NCBI GenBank assembly: GCA_900545825.1
Contig: URAS01000016.1
Span: 1 to 54,266, forward strand
Length of the DNA stretch: 54,266 bases
Source of the DNA: an uncultured Actinomyces sp.
Lineage (GTDB): Bacteria > Actinomycetota > Actinomycetes > Actinomycetales > Actinomycetaceae
Direction of reading: 5' to 3'
In this document: in pieces, positions 30,803 to 38,545 of the stretch
Layout: each line of letters opens with the position of its first letter
Numbering within the stretch: the stretch's first letter is position 1
The notes under the pieces: model-generated
Told to the model about the DNA's origin: nothing
Databases searched by the model: none
Seen by the model: the letters and a program-made list of their open reading frames with translations, nothing else
Position numbers and translations under genes: made by a program

Positions 30803-33523
30803 ATGGTCAAGTACGTCTACTCCTTCTCTGAAGGCAACAAAGACATGAAGGACCTGCTGGGCGGCAAAGGCGCCAACCTTGCCGAGATGACCAGCCTGGG
30901 ACTTCCCGTTCCCCCGGGATTCACCATCACCACCGACGCCTGTAAGGCGTACCTCAAGCAGGGCCAGGTTCCGGAAACCTTGCCGATCGAGGTGACGAAG
31001 GCGCTGCGCGACGTCGAACGCCAGATTGGCCGCCGCCTGGGTGACCCCGACAATCCGCTGCTTGTCTCGGTGCGTTCGGGTGCGAAGTTCTCGATGCCCG
31101 GCATGATGGAGACTGTCCTCAACATCGGCCTCAACGACGAGTCGGTGCTGGGCCTGGCCCGCAAGTCCGACAACGACCGCTTCGCGTGGGATTCCTACCG
31201 CCGTCTCATCCAGATGTTTGGCAAGACCGTCATGGATGTGGACGGCGATCTTTTTGCCGACGCCCTTGACCAGATGAAGGCCGACCGCGGGGTCAAGCAG
31301 GACACCGACCTCAACGCGTGGGACCTCAAGGAACTGACCGAGACCTTCAAGGTGATCTACCGCGAGGCGACCGGCGAGGACTTCCCGCAGGATCCGCGCG
31401 AGCAGATGGACAAGGCCGTCGAGGCCGTCTTCCGTTCGTGGAACACCGAGCGTGCCGCCATCTACCGCCGCCGCGAGCGCATCCCCAACGACCTGGGCAC
31501 GGCCGTCAACATCTGCACGATGGTGTTCGGCAACATGGGCTCCGAGTCGGGGACGGGCGTGGCATTCACGCGTGACCCCTCGACGGGTAAGTCGGGCGTG
31601 TACGGCGACTTCCTCATGAACGCTCAGGGCGAGGACGTCGTCGCGGGTATCCGGAATACGCTGGCGCTGGCCGACCTCGAGCGGATCAACAAGCCGGTGT
31701 ATGACGAGCTGCTGGGCATTATGCGCACGTTGGAGGCGCATTATCAGGACCTGTGCGACATCGAGTACACGATCGAGCAGGGCAAGCTGTGGATGCTCCA
31801 GACCCGCGTCGGTAAGCGCACGGCGGCGGCCGCGTTCCGCGTGGCGACGCAGCTGGTCGACGAGAAGCTCATCATCATGGATCAGGCGGTCGAGCGTGTG
31901 ACGGGCGACCAGTTGACGCAGCTGATGTTCCCGCAGTTCGACAGCGATTCGCCGAAGGTTCTGTTGACGAAGGGCATGGCGGCGTCGCCGGGTGCCGCGG
32001 TTGGCGGGATCGCGTTCGACAATGCCGAGGCCGAGGCGGCGAAGGAAGCGGGTCGTCCCTGCATCCTCGTCCGTCGCGAGACGAACCCCGACGACCTCGC
32101 GGGTATGGTGGCCGCCGAGGGCGTTCTCACGGCGCGTGGCGGCAAGACGTCGCACGCGGCCGTTGTCGCGCGCGGCATGGGCAAGACCTGTGTCTGTGGC
32201 GCCGAGGCCCTGGTGATCGATCTCGAGGCGCGGACGCTGACGGTGGGCGACAAGGTCCTCCACTCGGGCGACACGATCGCGATCGACGGGTTGACGGGCG
32301 AGGTCTTCGACGGTGACGTTCCCGTGTCGGATTCGCCGGTGACGACGTATCTGCTGTCGGGTCTCGAGGCGGGTCTCGAGGCGTGCAAGGGCGACGAGGA
32401 CATGGTCGAGCTGGTCACGTCGGTCGACCGCATCATGACGTACTGCGACAAGCGGGCGAAGCTGCTGGTTCGCGCGAACGCCGACAACCCGGAGGACGCG
32501 GACCGTGCGGTTCGTTTCGGGGCCGGCGGCATCGGCCTGTGCCGTACCGAGCACATGTTCCTCGGCGCGCGGCGCCCGCTGGTCGAGCGCGCGATTCTTT
32601 CGCAGCCGGACTCGGCCGAGCGCAAGGCCGCCCTCGCCGAGCTGGGCAAGCTCCAGCGCCAGGACTTCAAGGAGATGCTGGCGACGCTCGACGGCAAGTC
32701 GATGACGGTCCGTCTGCTCGACCCGCCGCTGCACGAGTTCCTGCCCGACCTCACGGAACTTGAGGTCAAGGTCGCGCTGCAGCACGAGCGTGGCGAGCGC
32801 AACGAGGATGACGAGCAGATGCTCGCCGCCGTCCGGAAGCTCCACGAGGCCAACCCCATGCTCGGTCTGCGCGGTGTCCGCCTGGGCATGTGGATGCCGG
32901 GCCTGTTCGCCATGCAGATCCACGCCCTCGTCGGCGCGGCCGCCGAGCTCAAGGCCGCCGGCAAGGATCCGCGCCCGGAGATCATGGTGCCGCTGGTCGG
33001 TTCCGACGCGGAGCTGCGTCTGATCCGCCGCGAGGCCGAGGAGATCATCGCCGAAGAGCTGGGCGCCAAGGGCGTCGAGATCGGCATTCCGATCGGCTGC
33101 ATGGTCGAGCTGCCGCGTGCCGCGATGATCGCGGAAACGCTGGCCGAGGAGGCCGACTTCTTCAGCTTCGGCACCAACGACCTCACCCAGACGACGTGGG
33201 GCTTCTCGCGTGACGACTGCGAGGGCGTGTTCTTCCCCCGCTACATCGAGGCCGGCATCTTTGGAGTGTCGCCGTTCGAGTCGCTCGATACCCACGGCGT
33301 CGGCCGTGTCGTCGAAGAGGGCGTTCGCCGCGGCCGCTCGACCAAGCCGACGATGAAGATGGGCGTGTGTGGTGAGCACGGTGGCGACCCCGACTCGATC
33401 GACTTCTTCTCCGAGGTCGGCGTCGACTACGTGTCGTGCTCGCCGTTCCGCGTGCCCGTGGCGCGGCTGGAGGCGGGCCGCGTCGAGGCGATGGCGCACC
33501 TCAAGGAGCTCGACGTCAAGTAG
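30803..33523 (+). CDS. ppdK: Pyruvate, phosphate dikinase
   Basis: A 906-aa enzyme that interconverts pyruvate + ATP + Pi with PEP + AMP + PPi. The N-terminal ATP-grasp domain starts SFSEGNKDMKDLLGGKGANLAEM. The swivelling domain carries GGKTSHAAVVARG with the phospho-His H451 and the neighbouring Thr that regulatory proteins modify in other systems. The C-terminal TIM barrel has FGTNDLTQTTWG and the catalytic Cys in MGVCGEHGG. Length is typical. TGGAGG stands 12 nt before the ATG at 30803, a rather long spacing. It probably links pyruvate to PEP for glycolysis reversal and could supply PEP for the PTS step of dhaKLM. A perfect 12-bp palindrome (30635-30646) lies in its upstream region. A bidirectional terminator follows the gene. 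Confidence 0.97.
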   Translation: MVKYVYSFSEGNKDMKDLLGGKGANLAEMTSLGLPVPPGFTITTDACKAYLKQGQVPETLPIEVTKALRDVERQIGRRLGDPDNPLLVSVRSGAKFSMPGMMETVLNIGLNDESVLGLARKSDNDRFAWDSYRRLIQMFGKTVMDVDGDLFADALDQMKADRGVKQDTDLNAWDLKELTETFKVIYREATGEDFPQDPREQMDKAVEAVFRSWNTERAAIYRRRERIPNDLGTAVNICTMVFGNMGSESGTGVAFTRDPSTGKSGVYGDFLMNAQGEDVVAGIRNTLALADLERINKPVYDELLGIMRTLEAHYQDLCDIEYTIEQGKLWMLQTRVGKRTAAAAFRVATQLVDEKLIIMDQAVERVTGDQLTQLMFPQFDSDSPKVLLTKGMAASPGAAVGGIAFDNAEAEAAKEAGRPCILVRRETNPDDLAGMVAAEGVLTARGGKTSHAAVVARGMGKTCVCGAEALVIDLEARTLTVGDKVLHSGDTIAIDGLTGEVFDGDVPVSDSPVTTYLLSGLEAGLEACKGDEDMVELVTSVDRIMTYCDKRAKLLVRANADNPEDADRAVRFGAGGIGLCRTEHMFLGARRPLVERAILSQPDSAERKAALAELGKLQRQDFKEMLATLDGKSMTVRLLDPPLHEFLPDLTELEVKVALQHERGERNEDDEQMLAAVRKLHEANPMLGLRGVRLGMWMPGLFAMQIHALVGAAAELKAAGKDPRPEIMVPLVGSDAELRLIRREAEEIIAEELGAKGVEIGIPIGCMVELPRAAMIAETLAEEADFFSFGTNDLTQTTWGFSRDDCEGVFFPRYIEAGIFGVSPFESLDTHGVGRVVEEGVRRGRSTKPTMKMGVCGEHGGDPDSIDFFSEVGVDYVSCSPFRVPVARLEAGRVEAMAHLKELDVK

Positions 33524-33631
33524 CCGGGCACAGGCGACCTCACCGGTCGACTGACACACAACGCTGGGGCGGGTTCTTGTCGGAAATGGCGAGGGCCCGC
33601 CCCGGGTGTATCCGGGGGCCGATCGCTCCGC

Positions 33632-33667
33632 TGAACGTGACGACAGCGGAGGAAAGGGTCACGTTCA
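33632..33667. repeat. Family I repeat, single right module
   Basis: TGAACGTGAC pairs perfectly with GTCACGTTCA around a loop containing CAGCGGAGGAAAGG. This is clearly the right module of the Family I element (compare AAAGCGGACGAAAGG in copy 1) without the left one. Confidence 0.75.
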
Positions 33668-33674
33668 TCGATAG

Positions 33675-33720
33675 TGAAGGGGCCGACCTCGGAAGCATGG
33701 TCCCGAGGTCGGCCCCTTCA
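33675..33720. terminator. Bidirectional terminator, ppdK / adh
   Basis: A perfect 18-bp stem (33675-33692 with 33703-33720, GAAGGGGCCGACC arm) and a 10-nt loop lie between convergent genes. It is among the strongest hairpins in the window. Confidence 0.85.
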
Positions 33721-33737
33721 GCGTGTGGCAAGAACTC

Positions 33738-34793
33738 TTACACGTCCATCCAGGGATCAACGAGGATGCGGATGGGGTTGTTCACCTTGTGTGCGAGGTT
33801 GTAGATGCCCGTCTCGATGTTGGGCAGCGAGACGACGTCGCTGATCGACTCCGACAGGTCGAGACGCCCGAACTCGAGCATCTCGGCGAGAATCGAGATG
33901 TCGACGTTCTTGTAGCCCAGGTGGCCGACGACTTCCTTGCGTTTGAGCGTGAAGTCGAGGAACGGGCCGATCTCCATCTGCTGGGCGGAGATGCCGACGC
34001 AGACGCAGCGTCCGTTGTTGTCGAGCATGCTGACGGCCTGCTTGACGGTCGGCGAAATGCCGACGGCGTCGAACGCGACGTCGATCATGCGCCCGCGCGT
34101 GGCGTCGAAGATCTTCTGGCGCAGATCCGGGTCGTCGCTGCGGAACATGAAGTCGGCGCCCAAGCGCTGTGCGCGCTCGAGGGCCGCGTCGTTGACGTCA
34201 ACCGCGATGACGGGGAGGGCACCGGCCAGCTTGGCCAGCTGCATGATGTGGGTACCGACGCCGCCCAGGCCCCACACGCCGACGGCGTTGCCGGGGTGGA
34301 CCTTGCCGGTACGGACGACCGCGCCGAACGGGGTGGCGACGGCGTCGGGCAGGATCGCTGCCTGGCGCATGTCGACGCCCTCGGGGATGCGGGTGAGGCC
34401 CTGGACCCGAGAGATGCAGTACTGCGCCCACGCGCCGTCGAACGCGAAGGCCATGAGGCGCAGGTCAAGGCAGTTGTCGTAGTCGCCGCGTTGACAACGA
34501 CGGCACTTGCCACAGGGACGGCCTGCCGAGGGCGACACCCGGTCACCGATCTCCCATCCTTCGACGCCAGGGCCGAGCTCGACGATCTCGCCCGAGCATT
34601 CATGCCCTTGGGTGATGACGGGAAGTTCAGCTGGGAACGCCCCCGAGATGAGGGACAGATCCGAGTGACAGATGCCGCAGTAGGCAACTTTAATCAACAC
34701 CTCACCCGGTCCGGGGTGGGGAATCGGGATCTCCTCGACCTTGATGGTCTTGGTGTCAGCGTAAAAACGCTCTGCCAGCATGGTTTCGACCAT
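33738..34793 (-). CDS. Zinc-dependent alcohol dehydrogenase (MDR family)
   Basis: A 351-aa medium-chain dehydrogenase, probably interconverting ethanol and acetaldehyde with NAD(H). Catalytic Zn ligands are the Cys of AYCGICHSD and the His of QGHECSGEI. The structural Zn site CGKCRRCQRGDYDNC has the four-Cys layout. The NAD fold begins VWGLGGVGTH. The start is the ATG at 34793 (MVETMLAERFY), with GAGGA about 10 nt upstream; a GTG three codons earlier overlaps that ribosome site. It is monocistronic, converging on ppdK across a strong terminator. Both genes act near the pyruvate node, which may reflect fermentative metabolism. Related AdhP/AdhA enzymes accept several primary alcohols. Confidence 0.93.
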   Translation of the reverse strand: MVETMLAERFYADTKTIKVEEIPIPHPGPGEVLIKVAYCGICHSDLSLISGAFPAELPVITQGHECSGEIVELGPGVEGWEIGDRVSPSAGRPCGKCRRCQRGDYDNCLDLRLMAFAFDGAWAQYCISRVQGLTRIPEGVDMRQAAILPDAVATPFGAVVRTGKVHPGNAVGVWGLGGVGTHIMQLAKLAGALPVIAVDVNDAALERAQRLGADFMFRSDDPDLRQKIFDATRGRMIDVAFDAVGISPTVKQAVSMLDNNGRCVCVGISAQQMEIGPFLDFTLKRKEVVGHLGYKNVDISILAEMLEFGRLDLSESISDVVSLPNIETGIYNLAHKVNNPIRILVDPWMDV

Positions 34794-34802
34794 CTGACTC
34801 AC

Positions 34803-35420
34803 TTCCTCTTCGTTGAGCTCCGAGTGACTATTCCATTATGGGACCTCCGCCCTGAGTTTGCTAGCGGTTGGGGGTGTAACCCAGATTTTTGTCCACATAG
34901 GGCAAGAACCCGGGGAAAATAGGGCACCCCCATGACATAAATGGGAATCGTTTGCGGCAGTGGGCGGGAGAATTCCTGGTCGCGGTGGGTGTTGGGCTGG
35001 GGTTTCTCGCTCGGGGGTGTCGGCGGGGCGGTCGTCTAGCGGCGTCGAGGGTGTCCTTGGGGTTGCGGCCTGGGTGGCGGCGCATGGTGTGCGGGATTGT
35101 GGCCCTAGCCTGGGCGGGATTGTGGCCGCCGGTTCGGGCGCGGGTCGCCGCGTGAGGCGCGATCTGGCGGGGATATTTGCCCTTCCTTTCGGGGGGGGTG
35201 GCGACCCCATGGAAATGAGTATCGCTGAGGTGTGCTTTTCCTTATAAGTAAGGGCCGACTTGCTAAAATGAGGTATCTGAAATTCTCTCGGCGCCCTCAG
35301 TGTCTGCCCAGGTCGAGCACGAGTAAGGTAAGCCAAACAAAGAGTTTCGGCTTATTTCGCGGAGGGTGTAGGCCCTTAGTGTATGGAAAACGCACCTTGG
35401 GTGTCCTATGCTCACTAACT
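34803..35420. other. 620-bp intergenic region upstream of feoA
   Basis: No convincing gene. The only long frames are Arg/Pro- or Gly-rich shadows. The 3' half becomes AT-richer: TAAAAT at 35264-35269 could be a -10, and DtxR-like sites lie at 35324 and 35417. The first 400 bp hold G-rich sequence without clear signals. Confidence 0.5.
35324..35342. promoter_or_regulatory. DtxR/IdeR-box-like site upstream of feoA
   Basis: It matches 14 of 19 positions of TWAGGTTAGSCTAACCTWA, strongest in the left and central part (TAAGGTAAGCC). A second, weaker copy (12 of 19) lies at 35417-35435 over the feoA start codon. Iron-dependent repression of feo would be expected. Confidence 0.4.
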
Positions 35421-35654
35421 GTGTGGCTAACTAAAGTACCGAAGAATACGCTGGTGCGGCTCGTTGATTTCCCCTGCGCGCCCCGCCATGCGCTGCGAGT
35501 CAAGGAGCTCGGATTGCGCCCGGGCACGACCTTCCACGTCACCCAGCACGCCGGTTTCGGCGGGGTGGTGATCAACGTGGCCGGGTCGCGGATCGCCGTC
35601 GACCACGGGTCGGCCAGGCGAATGGAAGTCGAGCCGTTGGAGGTTGAGGCATGA
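35421..35654 (+). CDS. feoA: Ferrous iron transport protein FeoA
   Basis: A 77-aa SH3-like protein that assists FeoB in ferrous iron import at the inner face of the membrane. The core KELGLRPGTTFHVTQHAGFGGVVINVAGSRIAVDHG (in sections) is typical, including the LGL turn. The GTG at 35421 is 8 nt after TATGCT (35407-35412) with no Shine-Dalgarno site, so a near-leaderless start is likely; longer in-frame extensions into AT-rich DNA lack coding character. It overlaps feoB by 4 nt (ATGA). A DtxR-like site covers the start codon. Confidence 0.88.
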   Translation: MWLTKVPKNTLVRLVDFPCAPRHALRVKELGLRPGTTFHVTQHAGFGGVVINVAGSRIAVDHGSARRMEVEPLEVEA

Positions 35655-37957
35655 GCTGTCCGCATTGCCAAGGGGGCGTCGCCGTCGCCGACGCCGCCGA
35701 CGTTTCCCTCGACACCGTCCTCCTCGTCGGCAACCCGAACGTCGGCAAGTCGACGCTGTTCAACGCCCTCACGGGCGCGCGGCAGTCGGTGCGTAACGCG
35801 CCCGGCACGACGGTCGAAGTCTTCTCGGGCAAGTGGAAGGACCTGGGCGTTCGCCTCATCGACACGCCTGGCACCTATTCGCTGCTGCCGAACTCGCCCG
35901 ACGAGGCCGTCGTCGTCGACACCGTCGGCGGGATCGAGGGATCGCTGACCGATCCCCACAAGAGCTCCGGCGCCGGGCTGGCCGTCGTCGTCCTCGACGC
36001 GACCGCGCTGTCGCGTTCGCTCTACCTGCTGGGCCAGGTCGTCCAGACGGGCCTGCCGGTCATTTGCGCGATGACCATGCAGGACGTCGCCAAGGCCTCC
36101 GGTGACGACGTCGATCCCGCGCGGCTCGAGGAGATTCTCGGCGTGCCCGTCGTCGCCATCGATCCCCGACACCGCTCGGGCCTCAAGGCGCTGACGTCCC
36201 TTGTCCGCAAGGCCGTCGTCGACAAGCCGCACGTCAAGGGCCTGCCGATCGACCCCGACGCGCCGGGCTACAACGCCCACGCGGCCGCCCTCGCCACCGA
36301 CGTCCCCGTCCTCGGCGAGGACGAGCGGATGGACGAGACGCAGCGGGCGACCGTCCTCTTCGACTGGATCGGCAAGGTCGCCGACCGGCTGGGCGAAGCC
36401 GAGGTGCCCGAACACCACGTGTCGACCTCCGACAAGATCGACCAGTTCCTCCTCAACCCCGTGTTGGGTATCGGGTCGTTCCTCGTCGCCATGTACGTCG
36501 TGTTCTGGCTGTGCAACACGTTTGCCGCGATTTTCCAGGACCCGTTCGAGCAGATCTTTGACTCGGGCGAGGGCTGGGACCTGACGATCCCGGCCGAGAC
36601 GTTCTTCGGGTGGCCCGGCGGCGACATTTCCCTCATCCACGGGCCGTCGATCGCCCAGGGTGTCAGCTGGATCCTTGGCCACATCGGCCTGGGCGGCGGC
36701 ATTGTCGAGGGCATCATCAACGACGGTTTCCTCACGGGCGTCGGCGTTGTCGCGTCGTTCTCGCCGCTGATGATCGTCATGTTCATCGCGATCGGCATGC
36801 TCGAGGATTCGGGCTACATGGCGCGCATCGCGTTCCTCGGCGACCGCGTCATGCGGATGATCGGCCTCGACGGCCGCGTCATCATGCCGTTCGTCGTCGG
36901 CTTCGGCTGCAACCTGCCGACCCTGGCGGCGATGAGGACGCTGCCGAACTCGCGCCACCGCAAGATCGCGGTCATTCTGACGCCGTACATCACGTGCAAC
37001 GCGCGCCTGGTCGTCTACCTGATGATCGCCAACGTGTTCTTCCCCAAGCACACGACCCTCATCGTGTGGATCATGTACATCTGCTCGATCCTCATGGTGA
37101 TTCTCGGCGGCCTCGTGCTGAAGCCGATCTTCTTGAAGGACGAGCAGGCGGCCCCGCTCATGCTCGTCCTCCCGCCCTACCAGACGCCGAGGGCGCTGGT
37201 CACGCTGCGCTCGTCGGCGCAGCGCACGTGGGCGTTCCTCAAGGGCGCCGGCAAGGTCATCGTCATCCTCACCGTCGTCGTGTGGCTGCTCATGCACACG
37301 CCGGTCGTGCCCGACCACAAGTTCGGTGACGACATGGCGCCCTCGGACTCGGTTTACGGGTCGATCGCCGAGGGGATCGCGCCGGTGTTTAAGCCGGCGG
37401 GCTTCGACGACTGGCACCTGGCGGGCGGCCTCATCACGGGCTTTATCGCGAAGGAAACGATGCTGGGGTCGCTGGCGGCGACCTACCAGGTCGGTAACGA
37501 CGCCGCGTGCACGCCCGAGCAGAAAGAGCTGGCCGAGACCTACAACCCGATGAGCGACGACGACATCAACGCCGACCTCGCCCAGAAGATCAAGGATCAC
37601 GACCCACTGGTCGCGAAGTACAAGACGGTGAAGGAGGCGCGCGCCGCGGTCGACGATTCGTTCAAGGCGATGTGCGTCGGCGTCCACCTGGGTACCGCCG
37701 AGGACGACTCGCAGGCGACCAGCCAGATGAGCGACCAGTTGCACTCGACTCTCAAGGGCACGGCGGGTGATGCGGCACCGATTGCGGCGTTCGCGTTCTT
37801 GATCTTTGTCCTCACCTACACACCGTGCCTGGCGACCGTCGCCGAGCAGTGGCGGCAGCTCGGGCCTAAGCTGACACTGTCGGCGGTAGCCGGCCAGCTA
37901 TGTGTCGCCTGGCTGCTGGCCACGTTGGTGTTCCAGATTGGGAGGTTGTTCCTGTGA
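35651..37957 (+). CDS. feoB: Ferrous iron transporter FeoB
   Basis: A 768-aa Fe(II) transporter with an N-terminal G protein. Residues 1-10 hold a CPHC pair. G1 is GNPNVGKS (27-34) and G3 is DTPG (71-74). G4, normally N-x-x-D (as in NMMD), reads TMQD (142-145), so the base-recognising Asn is replaced by Thr. The GDI region follows, then about eight helices with two Gate repeats (GFGCNLPTLAAMRTL and the C-terminal FIAKETMLGSLAATY). A roughly 100-residue hydrophilic insert lies between the last helices. The ATG at 35651 overlaps the feoA stop. It is the central gene of the feoABC-like operon. It should import ferrous iron under low-oxygen or acidic conditions. Nucleotide preference may differ from classic GTP-specific FeoB. 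Confidence 0.95.
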   Translation: MSCPHCQGGVAVADAADVSLDTVLLVGNPNVGKSTLFNALTGARQSVRNAPGTTVEVFSGKWKDLGVRLIDTPGTYSLLPNSPDEAVVVDTVGGIEGSLTDPHKSSGAGLAVVVLDATALSRSLYLLGQVVQTGLPVICAMTMQDVAKASGDDVDPARLEEILGVPVVAIDPRHRSGLKALTSLVRKAVVDKPHVKGLPIDPDAPGYNAHAAALATDVPVLGEDERMDETQRATVLFDWIGKVADRLGEAEVPEHHVSTSDKIDQFLLNPVLGIGSFLVAMYVVFWLCNTFAAIFQDPFEQIFDSGEGWDLTIPAETFFGWPGGDISLIHGPSIAQGVSWILGHIGLGGGIVEGIINDGFLTGVGVVASFSPLMIVMFIAIGMLEDSGYMARIAFLGDRVMRMIGLDGRVIMPFVVGFGCNLPTLAAMRTLPNSRHRKIAVILTPYITCNARLVVYLMIANVFFPKHTTLIVWIMYICSILMVILGGLVLKPIFLKDEQAAPLMLVLPPYQTPRALVTLRSSAQRTWAFLKGAGKVIVILTVVVWLLMHTPVVPDHKFGDDMAPSDSVYGSIAEGIAPVFKPAGFDDWHLAGGLITGFIAKETMLGSLAATYQVGNDAACTPEQKELAETYNPMSDDDINADLAQKIKDHDPLVAKYKTVKEARAAVDDSFKAMCVGVHLGTAEDDSQATSQMSDQLHSTLKGTAGDAAPIAAFAFLIFVLTYTPCLATVAEQWRQLGPKLTLSAVAGQLCVAWLLATLVFQIGRLFL

Positions 37958-38229
37958 GTCGTGTGGTCGGTTTGGGTCAGCCCACGGTGTTGACGCCCAC
38001 GCAGCGGCTCATGGCCGCCCTCGAGCGTGGGGCGACGACGGCGCGGGCGGCCCAGCTGGCGGGTGTCAGCGAGGCCCAGGCCGAAATGTTCGTTGACCAC
38101 ATGCGCCGCGCCGGTATCCTCCAGGTTGCCGGGCAGGGCGGAGGCTGCGACCACGGCCTGTGCTGTGGCGAGGGCGCCGACGATCCGAACACCGTCCTCC
38201 ACTGCGCGGGGTGCCCAATGATCGCGTGA
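37954..38229 (+). CDS. FeoC-like Cys-rich winged-helix protein
   Basis: A 91-aa protein ending the feo operon. The N-terminal half is a winged-helix-like unit (TPTQRLMAALERGATTARAAQLAGVSEAQAEMFVDHMRRAG in sections). The C-terminal part has five Cys (65, 70, 71, 84, 87) in a GGGCDHGLCC ... LHCAGCP arrangement able to hold an Fe-S cluster or metal. This matches the idea of FeoC as an iron or oxygen sensor acting on FeoB or on transcription, although sequence similarity to enterobacterial FeoC is low. The GTG at 37954 overlaps the feoB stop (GTGA) and has GGGAGG upstream. The position and Cys content make the call reasonable; function is inferred. Confidence 0.75.
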   Translation: MSRVVGLGQPTVLTPTQRLMAALERGATTARAAQLAGVSEAQAEMFVDHMRRAGILQVAGQGGGCDHGLCCGEGADDPNTVLHCAGCPMIA

Positions 38230-38256
38230 CGCGCGCGTGACGTGCGCGCCAAGACC

Positions 38257-38326
38257 CGAAACGCTCACCTAATTTGTCGAATCTGCCGATTATCGGACGG
38301 AAATGACATTTTAGGTGAGCGTTTCG
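38257..38326. repeat. Family II 70-bp palindrome, copy A
   Basis: The outer arms CGAAACGCTCACCT (38257-38270) and AGGTGAGCGTTTCG (38313-38326) are perfect inverted repeats. The inner part continues with imperfect pairing (ATTTGTC ... GACATTTT, CCGAT/ATCGG). Its reverse complement aligns end to end with copy B at 41592, so the two are one element in opposite orientation. It lies between feoC and the YdiJ-like gene and may also terminate the feo transcript. Confidence 0.85.
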
Positions 38327-38545
38327 CCGCCGGAGGGTGGCCAGCGTGTCCGCTGAGCGCGCATAAACGCGCGTGGGGGTTCGTCTAATCGGCGGGCGCG
38401 GCGTGGGTGTTGCGGACGGTGCAGGGGTCTGCGGGGCGCGCAAGGTCGCGCTATTGGAGCTGGTCGGCGGCCCTTTGAGGGGTGCAGCGCGGCCGCAGGG
38501 TGACCGGGCTCACCTGGTCCGGCCCGGTTATGGAACGATTGCCCC
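38327..38545 (+). promoter_or_regulatory. Upstream region of the YdiJ-like gene
   Basis: Apart from a GCGCG/CGCGC mini-hairpin near 38360, the only signal is TATGGA at 38529-38534, about 11 nt before the ATG, compatible with a very short leader. No Shine-Dalgarno sequence is present. Confidence 0.35.

Noticed and set aside
35206..35228. Zur- or Fur-like sequence (TGGAAATGAGTATCGCT)
   Set aside because: Only a partial match to Zur consensus, about 190 bp from feoA, with no zinc gene nearby.
34836..35336. Reverse frame of 166 codons in the adh-feoA gap
   Set aside because: It is Pro/Thr/Arg-rich with no motif, has no ribosome site, and crosses the AT-rich feo promoter region.
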